Positions 17,158 to 27,683 of a DNA stretch of 64,000 nt are shown here, one piece after another. Under the pieces are notes generated by a model. It made no database searches. It was not told the origin of the DNA and saw only the letters and a list, made by a program, of their open reading frames with translations. Source of the DNA: Caulobacter sp. Root655 (GTDB lineage Bacteria > Pseudomonadota > Alphaproteobacteria > Caulobacterales > Caulobacteraceae); NCBI RefSeq assembly GCF_001427665.1, contig NZ_LMHC01000001.1, positions 560,780 through 624,779 of the forward strand, read 5' to 3'. Positions within the stretch are counted from its first letter, which is position 1. Every line of letters starts with the position of its first letter. The translations under genes and the position numbers were made by a program.

Positions 17158-18537
17158 TCATTCCGCCGCCAGGGGCAAGGCCTCGCCCGCCCGGGCCGCC
17201 ACCGGCAAGGCGCCGCCGGCCGCCCGCGCCCGCTTCTCGCCCGCCGCGATCTCCTTCTTGAGGTCGGCGCAATAGACCCCGAAGTCGACCTGGATGGTGT
17301 GGCGGGCCGAGGCGTAATACTGGCCGGTGTGGCGTTCCTCGTCCTTGGCGGTGATCTTCGCCATCTCCGCTTCGCTCGGCGGCGCGTAGCGGCCGGTCAG
17401 ATAGGCGGCGACCAGCTTGGACTGCTGCTCGGCGAAATTGACCAGGGTCGGCAGGGCCTGGGCCAGGCCCATATAGAAGAGGTTGGGCGCGCCCGGCTTC
17501 ATCATCCGTTTGAACAGCGGCAGGCGGTGGTCGGCGTCGGGAACCAGGGCCGGCTCGTCCAGGAACGGGAAGCTGATCCTGTAGCCGGTGGCGAAGACGA
17601 TGACGTCGACCGCCTCGACGCTGTCGTCGGCGAAGCGGACCTCGCGGCCCTCCAGCGCCTTGATCGCCGGCTTGAAGGTGATGTCGCCGCAGCCGGCCCG
17701 GGTCAGGAACTCGCCGGACACCGAGGGGTGGGCCTCCAGCGGCTCGTGGTCGGGCTTGGGCAGGCCGTAGTCCTCCATCCGGCCCACATGCTTGCGGATC
17801 AGGCCGCGGACGATCTTCAAGCCCAGCTTGCGCGGCATCCACGGCGGCATGGCCGACTTGTCCGACGGCTTGCCGTTCAGGTATTTCGGAAACACCCAGA
17901 CCCCGCGCCGGGCCGAGACGATCAGCTTGCCGGCGATCGGCCGTTGGGCCAGCTCACTCGCAATGTCCATGGCCGAATTGCCCATGCCCACCACCACCAC
18001 GGTCTTGCCGCGCATGTCGACCGGGTCGAACGGGTCGCTATAGGCGTGGGCGTGGAAGGCGACGCCGTCGAACTGGCCGGGATACTCGGGAAGGCGCGGG
18101 TCCCAGTGGTGGCCGTTGCAGACCAGCAGCACGTCGTAGAGCCGGGTCTCGCCGGTCGACAGGGTCACCGACCACAGGCCGTCGTCGGTGCGCCGGGCGC
18201 TGGTCACCTTGGTGTTGAAGGTGATGGTCTCGCGCAGGCCGAAATGGGCCACGTAGTCCTTGAAATAGGCCAGGACCTGGCTGTGGTGCGGGAAGTCGGG
18301 CCAGCCGGCCGGGACCGGGAAATCCTCGAAGGCCAGCCGCCATTTCGAGGTGTCGATGTGCAGGCTCTCGTAGCAGGCCGACAGGCCGTTGGGGTTGCGA
18401 TAGTACCAGTTGCCGCCGATGTCGTCGGAGGCCTCGAAACAGTCATAGGGGACGCCGGCGTCCTTCAGCCGCTTGGCGGTGGTGAAACCGCTGCAGCCCG
18501 CGCCGATGATGCAGGCCTTGGGTAGCGCCGGAGCCAT
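17158..18537 (-). CDS. Flavin-containing monooxygenase (FMO-type)
   Basis: 459-residue FAD/NADPH monooxygenase. FAD-binding GAGCSG is followed by FEASDDIGGNW. The FMO fingerprint FDGVAFHAHAY fits FxGxxxHxxxY. The NADPH Rossmann motif is VVGMGNSAMDIASELA. Such enzymes oxygenate N, S or ketone groups of small molecules; the substrate cannot be read from sequence. A hydrophobic residue run typical of membrane-bound eukaryotic FMOs is absent, so it is probably soluble. It stands alone between a repeat and a small secreted protein gene. Confidence 0.9.
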   Translation of the reverse strand: MAPALPKACIIGAGCSGFTTAKRLKDAGVPYDCFEASDDIGGNWYYRNPNGLSACYESLHIDTSKWRLAFEDFPVPAGWPDFPHHSQVLAYFKDYVAHFGLRETITFNTKVTSARRTDDGLWSVTLSTGETRLYDVLLVCNGHHWDPRLPEYPGQFDGVAFHAHAYSDPFDPVDMRGKTVVVVGMGNSAMDIASELAQRPIAGKLIVSARRGVWVFPKYLNGKPSDKSAMPPWMPRKLGLKIVRGLIRKHVGRMEDYGLPKPDHEPLEAHPSVSGEFLTRAGCGDITFKPAIKALEGREVRFADDSVEAVDVIVFATGYRISFPFLDEPALVPDADHRLPLFKRMMKPGAPNLFYMGLAQALPTLVNFAEQQSKLVAAYLTGRYAPPSEAEMAKITAKDEERHTGQYYASARHTIQVDFGVYCADLKKEIAAGEKRARAAGGALPVAARAGEALPLAAE

Positions 18538-18614
18538 CGCGTTCTCCCTGACTTATCGTTGTTCAGGAGAGCGTAACAGCGTTATCCGGCAGGTCAAATT
18601 GCCCTTGGGGCAGG

Positions 18615-18941
18615 TCAGCCGCCCAGGCGCGTGTAGGTCGCGGTGCAGCGGCTCTTGCACTGGGCCCATTGACCGCCGCAGCCGTCGTCGTCGCCGCTGG
18701 CGCCGCAGAAATAGTAGGCCTTGGCGCAGCTGGCGCGGCACTGGTTGGGGTCCTGGCCCTGGCGGCCGGCGGCCAGGGGAATGGGGATCGGCAGGATCGG
18801 ATTGGGCGCCTCGACGGGCTGCGAGGCCGAGACGGGCGGGATCATCCGCGTCGGCTTGGCGCGCACCTGAGCGCTGACGGGGGCGCCGGCCGGGGCGGCC
18901 AGGGCGGCGATCGTCAGCAGGCAGGCGAGGGCGCGGCGCAT
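18615..18941 (-). CDS. Small secreted cysteine-rich protein, function unknown
   Basis: 108 residues with a signal peptide (MRRALACLLTIAALAAP, cleavage likely after VSA). The mature part has a Pro-rich linker and then a cysteine cluster: CRASCAKAYYFCG, DGCGGQWAQCKSRC. Seven cysteines within about 40 residues suggest a disulphide-bonded periplasmic domain. A CtrA-type half-site TTAACCAT lies about 35 bases upstream. I recognise no family. Confidence 0.7.
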   Translation of the reverse strand: MRRALACLLTIAALAAPAGAPVSAQVRAKPTRMIPPVSASQPVEAPNPILPIPIPLAAGRQGQDPNQCRASCAKAYYFCGASGDDDGCGGQWAQCKSRCTATYTRLGG

Positions 18942-18976
18942 GGGCGAGGTGTAGCGCGGCGGGCGTTGAGGTTGGG

Positions 18977-18984
18977 TTAACCAT
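18977..18984. promoter_or_regulatory. Candidate CtrA half-site upstream of the small cysteine-rich protein
   Basis: TTAACCAT (read ATGGTTAA toward the gene) is the half-site form of the Caulobacter CtrA motif. It lies 35 bases before the start at 18941, in a region otherwise made of GC-rich repeats. A single 8-base match can arise by chance. Confidence 0.25.
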
Positions 18985-18990
18985 AAGGCC

Positions 18991-19102
18991 TGTCATCCCG
19001 GACAAGGCCCGCAGGGCCGCCGATCCGGGACCGCCGGAAGCGCCTGCGTTCACGCGTCGGTCCCGGATCTTCGCGCTGCGCGCCAAGTGAGGCCGGGATG
19101 AC
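18991..19102. repeat. Palindromic repeat, family C copy 1
   Basis: Arms TGTCATCCCGG and CCGGGATGACA, inner GATCCGGGACCG / CGGTCCCGGATC. With the family B copy at 19162 it fills most of the 360-base gene-free stretch 18942-19301; nothing else is visible there. Other copies: 23871, 32736, 33827, 48245 and 59356. Confidence 0.88.
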
Positions 19103-19161
19103 AACGGTGGGGTGGGCTAAGGCTCTGCGGACAGTTGAGCGGTTTGGGCCGGGAAGCGCCC

Positions 19162-19266
19162 TGCGTCCTTCGAGGCCCTCCCTTGGAGGGCGCCTCAGGA
19201 TGAGGAATTCAGCAACAATGCTCCTCATCCTGAGGTGCGTAGCGTAGCGAAGCCTCGAAGGACGCA
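19162..19266. repeat. Palindromic repeat, family B copy 3
   Basis: Arms TGCGTCCTTCGAGGC and GCCTCGAAGGACGCA, inner CCTCAGGATGAGGA / TCCTCATCCTGAGG. Sits about 60 bases from the family C copy, downstream of the LysR gene. Confidence 0.88.
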
Positions 19267-19301
19267 CCGCATCGCCCTTCAACATCTACTGTCCACGGCT
19301 C

Positions 19302-20195
19302 CTAAGCCCCCGACGTCGCCAGGAACGCCGCCAGCCCCTCGGCCAGGTGGTCGAACATCGTCCGCATCCGCAGCGTCGCCCGCAGGTCCTCGTGCATGAC
19401 CAGCCAGACCGGCAGGTCGAAGCCGATCTGGCCGGGGCAGACCGGGATCAGGTCGAGGTCACGGCGGGCGACGCCGTGCTGGATGAAGCCGATTCCGAAG
19501 CCGGCGCGGACGGCGGCCAGCTGCGCCAGGTCGCTGTCGGCGCGGAACGCGAAGCCCCCCGGCGGCAGGGGCACGTGCTGGACCAGGCCGCGCAGGAACG
19601 GCGTGCCCTTGTCGAAGCCGACCAGCGCATGGTCGCGCAAGGCGTCCAGGGTGATGGGGGCGCCGTTCGCCTCGACATAGCGGCGGTGGGCGTAGAGGCC
19701 CAGGTGGGTGTCGCCCAGGCGGCGGGCGACCAGGGCGTCCTGGGTGGGGCGGACCATGCGCACGGCAATGTCGGCCGCGCCGCGCAGCAGGTCCTGCTGC
19801 TGGTTGTCCAGCGACAGCTCGACGACCACGCCGGGGTGCAGCGGGCGGTAGGCGGCCAGGACCCTTGGCAGCACCTCGGCGCCGATGATCTCGCTGGCGG
19901 TGATGCGGACGATCCCGCGCGCGGTGTTGCCCGCCCCCGAGGCGGCGCGGGCCATGGCGCTGGCCGCTCCGGCCATGGCCCGGGCGTGCGGGGCCAGGTC
20001 GAGGGCGGCGTCGGTGGGCTTCAGGCCCTGGGGCGAGCGGGTGAACAGGGCCACGCCCAGGCCGCGCTCCAGTTCGGCGACCTGCCGACCCAGGGTCGGC
20101 TGGGTCAGGCCCAGGTCGCGGGCGGCGGCCGACAGGCTGCCCTCGGTCAGCACGGCCAGGAAGGCGCGGTAGAGGTTCCAGTCGGGATCACTCAT
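19302..20195 (-). CDS. LysR-family transcriptional regulator
   Basis: 297 residues. The N-terminal LysR helix-turn-helix is clear: WNLYRAFLAVLTEGSLSAAA then RDLGLTQPTLGRQVAELE. A substrate-binding domain follows (about residues 90-290). The start is the ATG giving MSDPDWNLYRAF; one four codons earlier (MHKC) is possible. It is divergent from the SDR gene at 20291 with 95 bases between them, the usual arrangement for a LysR regulator and its target. Confidence 0.92.
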   Translation of the reverse strand: MSDPDWNLYRAFLAVLTEGSLSAAARDLGLTQPTLGRQVAELERGLGVALFTRSPQGLKPTDAALDLAPHARAMAGAASAMARAASGAGNTARGIVRITASEIIGAEVLPRVLAAYRPLHPGVVVELSLDNQQQDLLRGAADIAVRMVRPTQDALVARRLGDTHLGLYAHRRYVEANGAPITLDALRDHALVGFDKGTPFLRGLVQHVPLPPGGFAFRADSDLAQLAAVRAGFGIGFIQHGVARRDLDLIPVCPGQIGFDLPVWLVMHEDLRATLRMRTMFDHLAEGLAAFLATSGA

Positions 20196-20290
20196 GCATT
20201 TGTGCATAGCAGATCAACGAGCTTCGGCAATTCTCGTTTATCAGATCGAGGCGCAAGTTCCCGTCATCAGCTTTTCACGGAAGACCGGAC

Positions 20291-21313
20291 ATGACCTCGA
20301 ACCCTCAGCGTATCGCCCTGGTGATCGGCGCGGCCGGCGGCATCGGCGGCGAAGCGGCCGCCGCCCTGGTCCGCCACGGCTGGACCGTTCGCGGCCTGAC
20401 CCGCCGGCCGATGCCGGCCCGGCCCGGGATGGACTGGGTTTCCGGCGACGCCATGGTCGCCGCCGACGTGGCCCGCGCGGCCCGGGGCGCGTCGCTGATC
20501 GTCCACGCCGCCAATCCGCCCGGCTACAAGGACTGGGACAAGCTGGTCCTGCCGATGCTCGACAACAGCATCGCCGCGGCCCGGGCGGCAGGCGCGCGGG
20601 TGCTGCTGCCGGGCACGGTCTACAATTTCGGCCTGGAGGCTTTCCCGCTGATCGACGAGACCGCGCCGCAGCGACCGACCACCCGCAAGGGCAAGATCCG
20701 GGTCGAGATGGAGCGGCGGCTGAAGGTGGCGTCCACGCAAGGCGTCCCCGTGTTGATCGTCCGGGCCGGCGACTTCTTCGGCCCCCACGCCGGCAACAAC
20801 TGGTTCGGCCAGGCGGTGGTCAAGCCGGGCGGGCCGCTGACCTCGGTGACCGAGCCCGCCGCGCGCGGCCTCAGCCACGCCTGGGCCTATCTGCCCGACC
20901 TGGCCGAGACCATGGCCCGGCTGCTGGACCGCGCCGATCGGCTTGGGCCGTTCGAGGTGTTCCACTTCGGCGGCCATCTGCTGGCCTGGGGCGAGATGGC
21001 GGCCTCGGTGCGCCGGGCAGCCGGCCAGCCGCGCCTGCCGGTCAAGAGCTTCCCCTGGGCGCTGGTGGTGGCCCTGTCGCCCTTCGTGCGGCTGTTCGGT
21101 GAGATGGCCGAGATGCGCTACCTGTGGCGCGAGCCGATGGTGCTGAACGACGGCAAGCTGCGGACCTTCCTGGGCGGGGAGGTGCCGGCCACGCCGCTGG
21201 ACCTGGCGGTGGCGGCGAGTTTGCGGGGGCTGGGGTGCTTGGAGGCTTCGCGCGATATGAACCCTCTCCCAGAGGGAGAGGGCGGGGCCCGCCGCGTAGC
21301 GGTGGGAGGGTGA
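20291..21313 (+). CDS. Atypical NAD(P)-binding SDR/epimerase-like protein
   Basis: 340-residue Rossmann protein of the extended or NmrA-like SDR class: VIGAAGGIGGEAAAAL at the nucleotide-binding loop, then RGLTRRP. The usual YxxxK catalytic pair is not seen where expected; that region reads TTRKGKIRVEMERRL, so it may bind NAD(P) without classical chemistry. Divergent from and probably controlled by the LysR gene. The last ~17 residues (NPLPEGEGGARRVAVGG) and the stop codon come from a family E repeat, so the original C-terminus has been replaced or extended. Confidence 0.82.
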   Translation: MTSNPQRIALVIGAAGGIGGEAAAALVRHGWTVRGLTRRPMPARPGMDWVSGDAMVAADVARAARGASLIVHAANPPGYKDWDKLVLPMLDNSIAAARAAGARVLLPGTVYNFGLEAFPLIDETAPQRPTTRKGKIRVEMERRLKVASTQGVPVLIVRAGDFFGPHAGNNWFGQAVVKPGGPLTSVTEPAARGLSHAWAYLPDLAETMARLLDRADRLGPFEVFHFGGHLLAWGEMAASVRRAAGQPRLPVKSFPWALVVALSPFVRLFGEMAEMRYLWREPMVLNDGKLRTFLGGEVPATPLDLAVAASLRGLGCLEASRDMNPLPEGEGGARRVAVGG

Positions 21314-21428
21314 GGGGTTACACCCTCACCGCTTTCACTCGAACGCCCTGCCGGCACGCCGTCGAACGCAGAACCCCCTCACCCTCCCAAGCTTCGCTTG
21401 GGCCCCTCCCTCTCCCCATGGGAGAGGG
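21261..21428. repeat. Palindromic repeat, family E copy 1
   Basis: Arms ACCCTCTCCCAGAGGGAGAG and CCCTCTCCCCATGGGAGAGG, with inner GTGGGAGGGTGAGGGGTT / CCCCTCACCCTCCCA. The left arm overlaps the 3' end of the SDR gene and encodes its tail; the right arm ends at the 3' end of the DUF72 gene. It therefore forms the whole convergent junction. Confidence 0.88.
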
Positions 21429-22184
21429 CTAGGCGCCCAGCTTCCCGATCAGCGCCATGGCCGCGGCCGGGTTGCGCACCTTCGCCCCGGAGATGAAGTA
21501 GGCGAAGACGTCGCCGCGCTGGGCCCACGTCCGCGCCTGGGCCACCACGCCGTCCAGCTCTTCCGAGGTCATGCCGGTGGGCTCGTCCTCGCGGCTGCAC
21601 ATCAGCCGGGCATAGGTGAAGTCGGCGGTCGGTTCGTCGATGCGCGGCCAGTCGGGCGACTCGTCGTCGACGGCGTAGACGATGGCCGCGCCGTATTTGG
21701 CGGCCAGGTCGTAGAACGCCTGCGTCTGGAAGGTGGGGCTGCGGACCTCCAGGGCATGGCGCGCCGGCCGGCCGCCGATCTCCTTGGGCAGCAGCTTCAA
21801 GAAGCCCTCGAAATCGACCGGGTCGAACTTCTTGGTGGCCATGAACTGCCAGTTGATGGGGCCCAGCTTGGGACCCAGCTCCTCCAGCCCCTGGGTCAGG
21901 AACTTCTCCAGCGAGTCGTTGTTCTCCGACAGCACCCGGCGATTGGTGCAGAAGCGGCTGGCCTTGACCGCGAACACGAAGTCGTCGGGCGTCTCGTCGC
22001 GCCACTTCATCCAGCTGTTGGGCTTGAAGGTGGAATAGTAGGTGCCGTTGATCTCGATGCTGGTCAGCTTGGACGCGGCGTATTTCAGCTCGTCCTTCTG
22101 CTTGAGGTCATCGGGATAGAAGGGACCGCCCCGCCAGGGCTCGAAGGTCCAGCCGCCGATGCCGGCGCGAATGGTTCCGGGCAT
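21429..22184 (-). CDS. DUF72 (YecE-like) protein
   Basis: 251-residue TIM-barrel-like DUF72 protein. Typical segments are AGIGGWTFEPWRGGPFYP, KLTSIEINGTYYSTF, FVFAVKASRF and GRPARHALEVRSPTF. Start at ATG 22184 with GGAAGGGA just upstream. The biochemical role of DUF72 is not settled; some members sit near Fe-S or DNA-repair genes. Monocistronic here, between family E and family A repeats. Confidence 0.88.
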   Translation of the reverse strand: MPGTIRAGIGGWTFEPWRGGPFYPDDLKQKDELKYAASKLTSIEINGTYYSTFKPNSWMKWRDETPDDFVFAVKASRFCTNRRVLSENNDSLEKFLTQGLEELGPKLGPINWQFMATKKFDPVDFEGFLKLLPKEIGGRPARHALEVRSPTFQTQAFYDLAAKYGAAIVYAVDDESPDWPRIDEPTADFTYARLMCSREDEPTGMTSEELDGVVAQARTWAQRGDVFAYFISGAKVRNPAAAMALIGKLGA

Positions 22185-22253
22185 GAGTGTTCCCTTCCTG
22201 TTCTTGTGGCGCACCCTATGGGGACACCGCGGCGTTCGCAAGTCGCCAAATCA

Positions 22254-22392
22254 GGTCCTCCCCCTATGGGGGAGGTGTCGGCGCAGCCGACGGTGGGGGG
22301 AGTCTTGGGCAAGCGGCGGTTGCCTGGATCGGGCGTCGTATCACGCCCCCCACCGGTCGCTTCGCGACCGCCTCCCCCACAGGGGGAGGATC
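22254..22392. repeat. Palindromic repeat, family A copy 2
   Basis: Arms GTCCTCCCCCTATGGGGGAGG and CCTCCCCCACAGGGGGAGGA, with inner CGGTGGGGGGAGT / CCCCCCACCGG. Lies between the DUF72 gene and sdaA. Confidence 0.88.
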
Positions 22393-22414
22393 TAGGAGGT
22401 AAGGCTTCGGCCTC

Positions 22415-23815
22415 TCAGCACTCCACCCGATTGACCGACAGCCCCACCGCCAATCCCCCCAGCGAGGTCTCCTTGTAGATCTCGCTCATGTCCTCGCCGG
22501 TCCGCTTCATGGTGGCGATCACCTTGTCCAGCGACACCGAGTGCTGGCCGTCGCCCAGCAGCGCCAGCCGCGCGGCGTCGATGGCCTTGATCGCCCCCAT
22601 GGCGTTGCGCTCGATGCAGGGGATCTGCACCAGGCCGCCGATCGGGTCGCAGGTCAGGCCGAGATTGTGCTCCATGCCGATCTCGGCGGCGTTCTCGATC
22701 TGCTCGTTGGTCCCGCCCAGGGCCGCGCACAGTCCGCCGGCCGCCATCGAGCAGGCCACCCCGACCTCGCCCTGGCAGCCGACCTCGGCCCCGCTGATCG
22801 AGGCGTTGCGCTTATAGAGCGCGCCGATGGCGGCGGCGGTGAGCAGGAACACCCGCACCCCCTGCGGCGTGCCCTGGTGGAAGCGGTGGTAGAAGCGCAG
22901 CACCGCCGGGATCAGGCCGGCCGCGCCGTTGGTCGGGGCGGTGACCACCCGGCCGCCGGCCGCGTTCTCCTCGTTGACCGCCATGGCCCACAGGTTGACA
23001 TAGTCCATGGCCGCCAGCGGGTCGCTGATCTGGCGCTCCATGCGGCCCTGGATGGTCTGGTGGATCTGCCGCGCCCGGCGCTTGACCGACAGGCCGCCGG
23101 GCAGGATGCCGGTCTCGCGCATGCCGCGGTCGATACAGGCCTCCATGGCGTCGAAGATCCGGTCCAGGCCGGCGTTCAGCGCCGCCTCGTCCATCCGCGA
23201 CAGCTCGTTGGCCCCCATCACCCCGGCGATGGTCAGGCCGGCGTCGGCGGCCCGCTGCAGCAGGTCGGCGCCGGACTCGAACGGGAAGGGGATCTCGGGG
23301 CCTTCCTCCGGCGGGGTGTTGCGGCCCATTTCGCTCTCGTCGCGCACGAAGCCGCCGCCGATCGAGAAATAGGTGCGCTCGGCCAGCGCGACGCCAGCGG
23401 CGTCGAAGGCGGTAAAGGTCAGCGCGTTGGGATGCTGGGGCAAGCGCTCGTGGCCGGCCCAGACGATGTCGCGCTCGGCGTCGAAGCCGATCCCGACGCC
23501 GTCCTCCCTTGGGCCGCCCAGCATCAGCCACTGGCTGGCGGCGGCTTCGACCAGGGCCGCCTCGCCGGCGTCGGGGTCCAGCGTGGCGGGCACGAAGCCC
23601 ATCAGCCCCAGGATCACCGCCCGGTCGGTGGCGTGGCCGCGCCCGGTCAGGGCCAGGGAGGCGTAGAGCCGGGTCTCGACCCGGGCGACGTCGGGCAGCT
23701 GGCCGGCGTCGCGCAGCCGCCCGACAAACAGCCCGGCGGCCGTCATCGGCCCCATGGTGTGGCTGCTGGACGGGCCGACGCCGAGTTTGAACAGATCGAA
23801 GACGGAGGCTGTCAT
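22415..23815 (-). CDS. sdaA: L-serine ammonia-lyase (Fe-S type)
   Basis: 466-residue single-chain [4Fe-4S] L-serine dehydratase that converts serine to pyruvate and ammonia. The N-terminal beta domain begins [20 protein letters not shown]. The alpha domain includes [20 protein letters not shown] and the cysteine-bearing cluster segments [18 protein letters not shown] and [18 protein letters not shown]. Full length. Cytoplasmic; monocistronic between two repeats. Confidence 0.96.
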   Translation of the reverse strand: MTASVFDLFKLGVGPSSSHTMGPMTAAGLFVGRLRDAGQLPDVARVETRLYASLALTGRGHATDRAVILGLMGFVPATLDPDAGEAALVEAAASQWLMLGGPREDGVGIGFDAERDIVWAGHERLPQHPNALTFTAFDAAGVALAERTYFSIGGGFVRDESEMGRNTPPEEGPEIPFPFESGADLLQRAADAGLTIAGVMGANELSRMDEAALNAGLDRIFDAMEACIDRGMRETGILPGGLSVKRRARQIHQTIQGRMERQISDPLAAMDYVNLWAMAVNEENAAGGRVVTAPTNGAAGLIPAVLRFYHRFHQGTPQGVRVFLLTAAAIGALYKRNASISGAEVGCQGEVGVACSMAAGGLCAALGGTNEQIENAAEIGMEHNLGLTCDPIGGLVQIPCIERNAMGAIKAIDAARLALLGDGQHSVSLDKVIATMKRTGEDMSEIYKETSLGGLAVGLSVNRVEC

Positions 23816-23870
23816 TCAGGTATCCCGCTCATCCCAACGTGGGAGGAGCACCAATCAATCGCAATGAACC

Positions 23871-23978
23871 TGTCATCCCGGACAAGGCCCGAAGGGCCGC
23901 CGATCCGGGACCGCCGGAAGCGCGGCGCTCAGGCGTCGGTCCCGGATCTTCGCGCTGCGCGCTCGTCCGGGATGACAA
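23871..23978. repeat. Palindromic repeat, family C copy 2
   Basis: Arms TGTCATCCCGGACAAG and the complementary GTCCGGGATGACA, inner GATCCGGGACCG / CGGTCCCGGATC. Lies between the M28 peptidase 3' end and sdaA. Confidence 0.88.
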
Positions 23979-23991
23979 GTGAGAGAGAAAG

Positions 23992-25671
<1,680 letters not shown>

Positions 25672-25745
25672 TCTTTGGAGCAGATCTTTGTCGTTGGGGC
25701 GGGACCCTAGCGGGAGCTTTGCGCGGCGGCTAGGGGCGGTCGCCC

Positions 25746-25848
25746 TGCGTCCTTCGAGGCCCGCTGCGCGGGCGCCTCAGGATGAGGGCCGTTGTGCTGA
25801 ATTCCTCATCCTGAGGTGCGAGGCGGAGCCGAGCCTCGAAGGACGCAC
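25746..25848. repeat. Palindromic repeat, family B copy 4
   Basis: Arms TGCGTCCTTCGAGGC and GCCTCGAAGGACGCA, inner CCTCAGGATGAGG / CCTCATCCTGAGG. Its right end lies about four bases from the stop of the PLP-enzyme gene at 25853. Confidence 0.88.
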
Positions 25849-25852
25849 GGCG

Positions 25853-26848
25853 TCAGATCTCCCCGCCCAGCACCCGCGCATACAGCGCCGGGTCGACATT
25901 GCCGCCGGAGCAGACGATGGCCGCCGTCTGGCCTTTCAGGTCGATCTTCCCGGTCAGAGCCGCCGTCAGGGCCACGCAGCCGCCCGGCTCGATCACCAGT
26001 TTCAGCACCGAGAAGGCGTAGCGCATGGCCTCGGCGACCTCGGCGTCGGTGACGGCGACGACGCCCGTCAGGTTCCGCTGGTTGATCGGCCAGGTCAGTT
26101 CGCCGGGGGTCGGGGTCAGCAGGGCGTCGCAGATCGAGCGAGCGCCGTCGTCGATGGTCTCGCGCTGGCCGGAGGCGAGAGATCGCCGGGTTTCGTCGAA
26201 GCCGGCCGGCTCGGCGCCCCAGACCTGCGTCGCCGGCGACAGCGCCTTGACCGCCGTGGAGACGCCGGCGATCAGCCCGCCGCCGCCGACGGGCGAGAGC
26301 ACCCGGTCCAGCTCGACGCCGAGGGCGCGGGCGTCCTCGACGATCTCCAGCCCGACCGTGCCCTGGCCGGCGATGATGTGCGGGTCGTCATAGGACGGCA
26401 CGACCACGCAGCCGCGCTCGGCGGCGATCTCGGCGGCGATGGCGATGCGGTCGTCGGCGAAGCGGTCGTAGAAGCGGATCTCGGCCCCGAAACCGCGCGT
26501 GCCCTCGACCTTCACCGCCGGCGAGTCGCTGGGCATGACGATCAGGGCCGGGCAGCCCAGCAGCCGCGCGGCCAGCGCCACGCCCTGGGCGTGGTTGCCG
26601 GACGAGAAGGCCACCACCCCGCGACGGCGCTCGTCGGCGCTCAACCGCGACAGGCGGTTATAGGCGCCCCGGAACTTGAAGGCGCCGGCCCGCTGCAGGG
26701 TTTCGGACTTGATCAGCACCCGGCCGCCCAGGCGCTCGTTGAGCGCGGGGCTTTCGATCAGCGGGGTGCGGACGGCGTGGCCGGCCAGGCGCGCGGCGGC
26801 GTCCTGGACGTCGGAAAAGGCGATGGGGAGGGCAAGGGTCATGGCCAA
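25853..26848 (-). CDS. PLP-dependent threonine/serine dehydratase-like enzyme
   Basis: 331-residue fold-type II PLP enzyme. Lys58 in GAFKFRGA is the Schiff-base lysine, SSGNHAQGVA binds substrate, and SPVGGGGLIAG holds the PLP phosphate. It lacks the C-terminal ACT domain of biosynthetic IlvA. It could therefore be catabolic threonine dehydratase, serine racemase or threo-3-hydroxyaspartate dehydratase; these cannot be told apart by eye. Start ATG 26848 (MAMTLALPIAF). It is close to the divergent pagL-like gene (90 bases). Confidence 0.85.
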   Translation of the reverse strand: MAMTLALPIAFSDVQDAAARLAGHAVRTPLIESPALNERLGGRVLIKSETLQRAGAFKFRGAYNRLSRLSADERRRGVVAFSSGNHAQGVALAARLLGCPALIVMPSDSPAVKVEGTRGFGAEIRFYDRFADDRIAIAAEIAAERGCVVVPSYDDPHIIAGQGTVGLEIVEDARALGVELDRVLSPVGGGGLIAGVSTAVKALSPATQVWGAEPAGFDETRRSLASGQRETIDDGARSICDALLTPTPGELTWPINQRNLTGVVAVTDAEVAEAMRYAFSVLKLVIEPGGCVALTAALTGKIDLKGQTAAIVCSGGNVDPALYARVLGGEI

Positions 26849-26938
26849 GGTCTACCTCCACACGTTCTCCACCGAAACCCTTTGCGAGCGCTGCCTTTAG
26901 GGAGATAAGGAAACACAGGAATCGCTGGGGAGCAGTCC

Positions 26939-27547
26939 GTGAAGAAAGCCCTTTTCGCTGTCGCGGCTTGCGCCGCCATGGCCGTCGCCGCGCCGGCCCT
27001 GGCCGGTGAAGTCTTCGTCGGCGTCTACAAGCATGACGTGACCTTCCTGGGCGAGGCCGTCGGCCTGGGCGCCGCCGGTCGCGAGGACGGGGTCGACGTC
27101 CACCTGGGCTATCGCACCGACCGCATCGAGAGCCTGGGCTGGCTGGGCAAGCCCCAGGTCCACGCCTTTGTCTCGATCAACAGCGAGAACACCTCCAACT
27201 TCGTGGCCGCCGGCTTCGACTGGCCGATCGAACTGGGCGACGCGGGCGGCTTCTACCTGCGCCCGGGCTTTGGCCTGGCCTATACCGACGGCGAGGCCGG
27301 CCTGCCGCCGGTCAACCAGCCAGGCATCAGCCAGGCCGAGATCGACCGCCGCCTGGTGCTCTACAACACCCGCATTGATTTCGGCTCCAAGGTGCTGTTC
27401 GAGCCGGAACTGGCCCTGGGCTACCGGTTCAACGACCGGATGTCGGCTGAACTGTCCTATACGCACCTGTCGAACGGCCAGATCTTCCACCAAGGCAAGA
27501 ACCAGGGGCTTGACGACGTGGGTGTGCGGCTGGTTTACGCCTTCTGA
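26939..27547 (+). CDS. PagL-like lipid A 3-O-deacylase, outer membrane
   Basis: 202 residues with a signal peptide (MKKALFAVAACAAMAVAAPA, cleavage after LAG) and a pattern of alternating beta strands ending in aromatic VRLVYAF, as in outer-membrane barrels. The PagL active-site motif HxSN is present as His176-Leu-Ser178-Asn179 (THLSNGQIF); a nearby acid, Asp192 or Asp193, could complete the triad. PagL removes the 3-O acyl chain of lipid A. Start is GTG 26939 with GGGGAG eight bases upstream. Probably involved in outer-membrane remodelling; regulation is not visible. Confidence 0.8.
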   Translation: MKKALFAVAACAAMAVAAPALAGEVFVGVYKHDVTFLGEAVGLGAAGREDGVDVHLGYRTDRIESLGWLGKPQVHAFVSINSENTSNFVAAGFDWPIELGDAGGFYLRPGFGLAYTDGEAGLPPVNQPGISQAEIDRRLVLYNTRIDFGSKVLFEPELALGYRFNDRMSAELSYTHLSNGQIFHQGKNQGLDDVGVRLVYAF

Positions 27548-27683
27548 CTTCGCGGGGTTCGGCGATCCGGACCCCACAGTCGCCCAAGCTTGGGCCGCCC
27601 AGAATTGAATTCAACGTCCGCAGCCGAGTCCTGTCGAAGGGCCGCGTGACGTCACCGGGCAGGTGACAAGGCATACCTAGACC

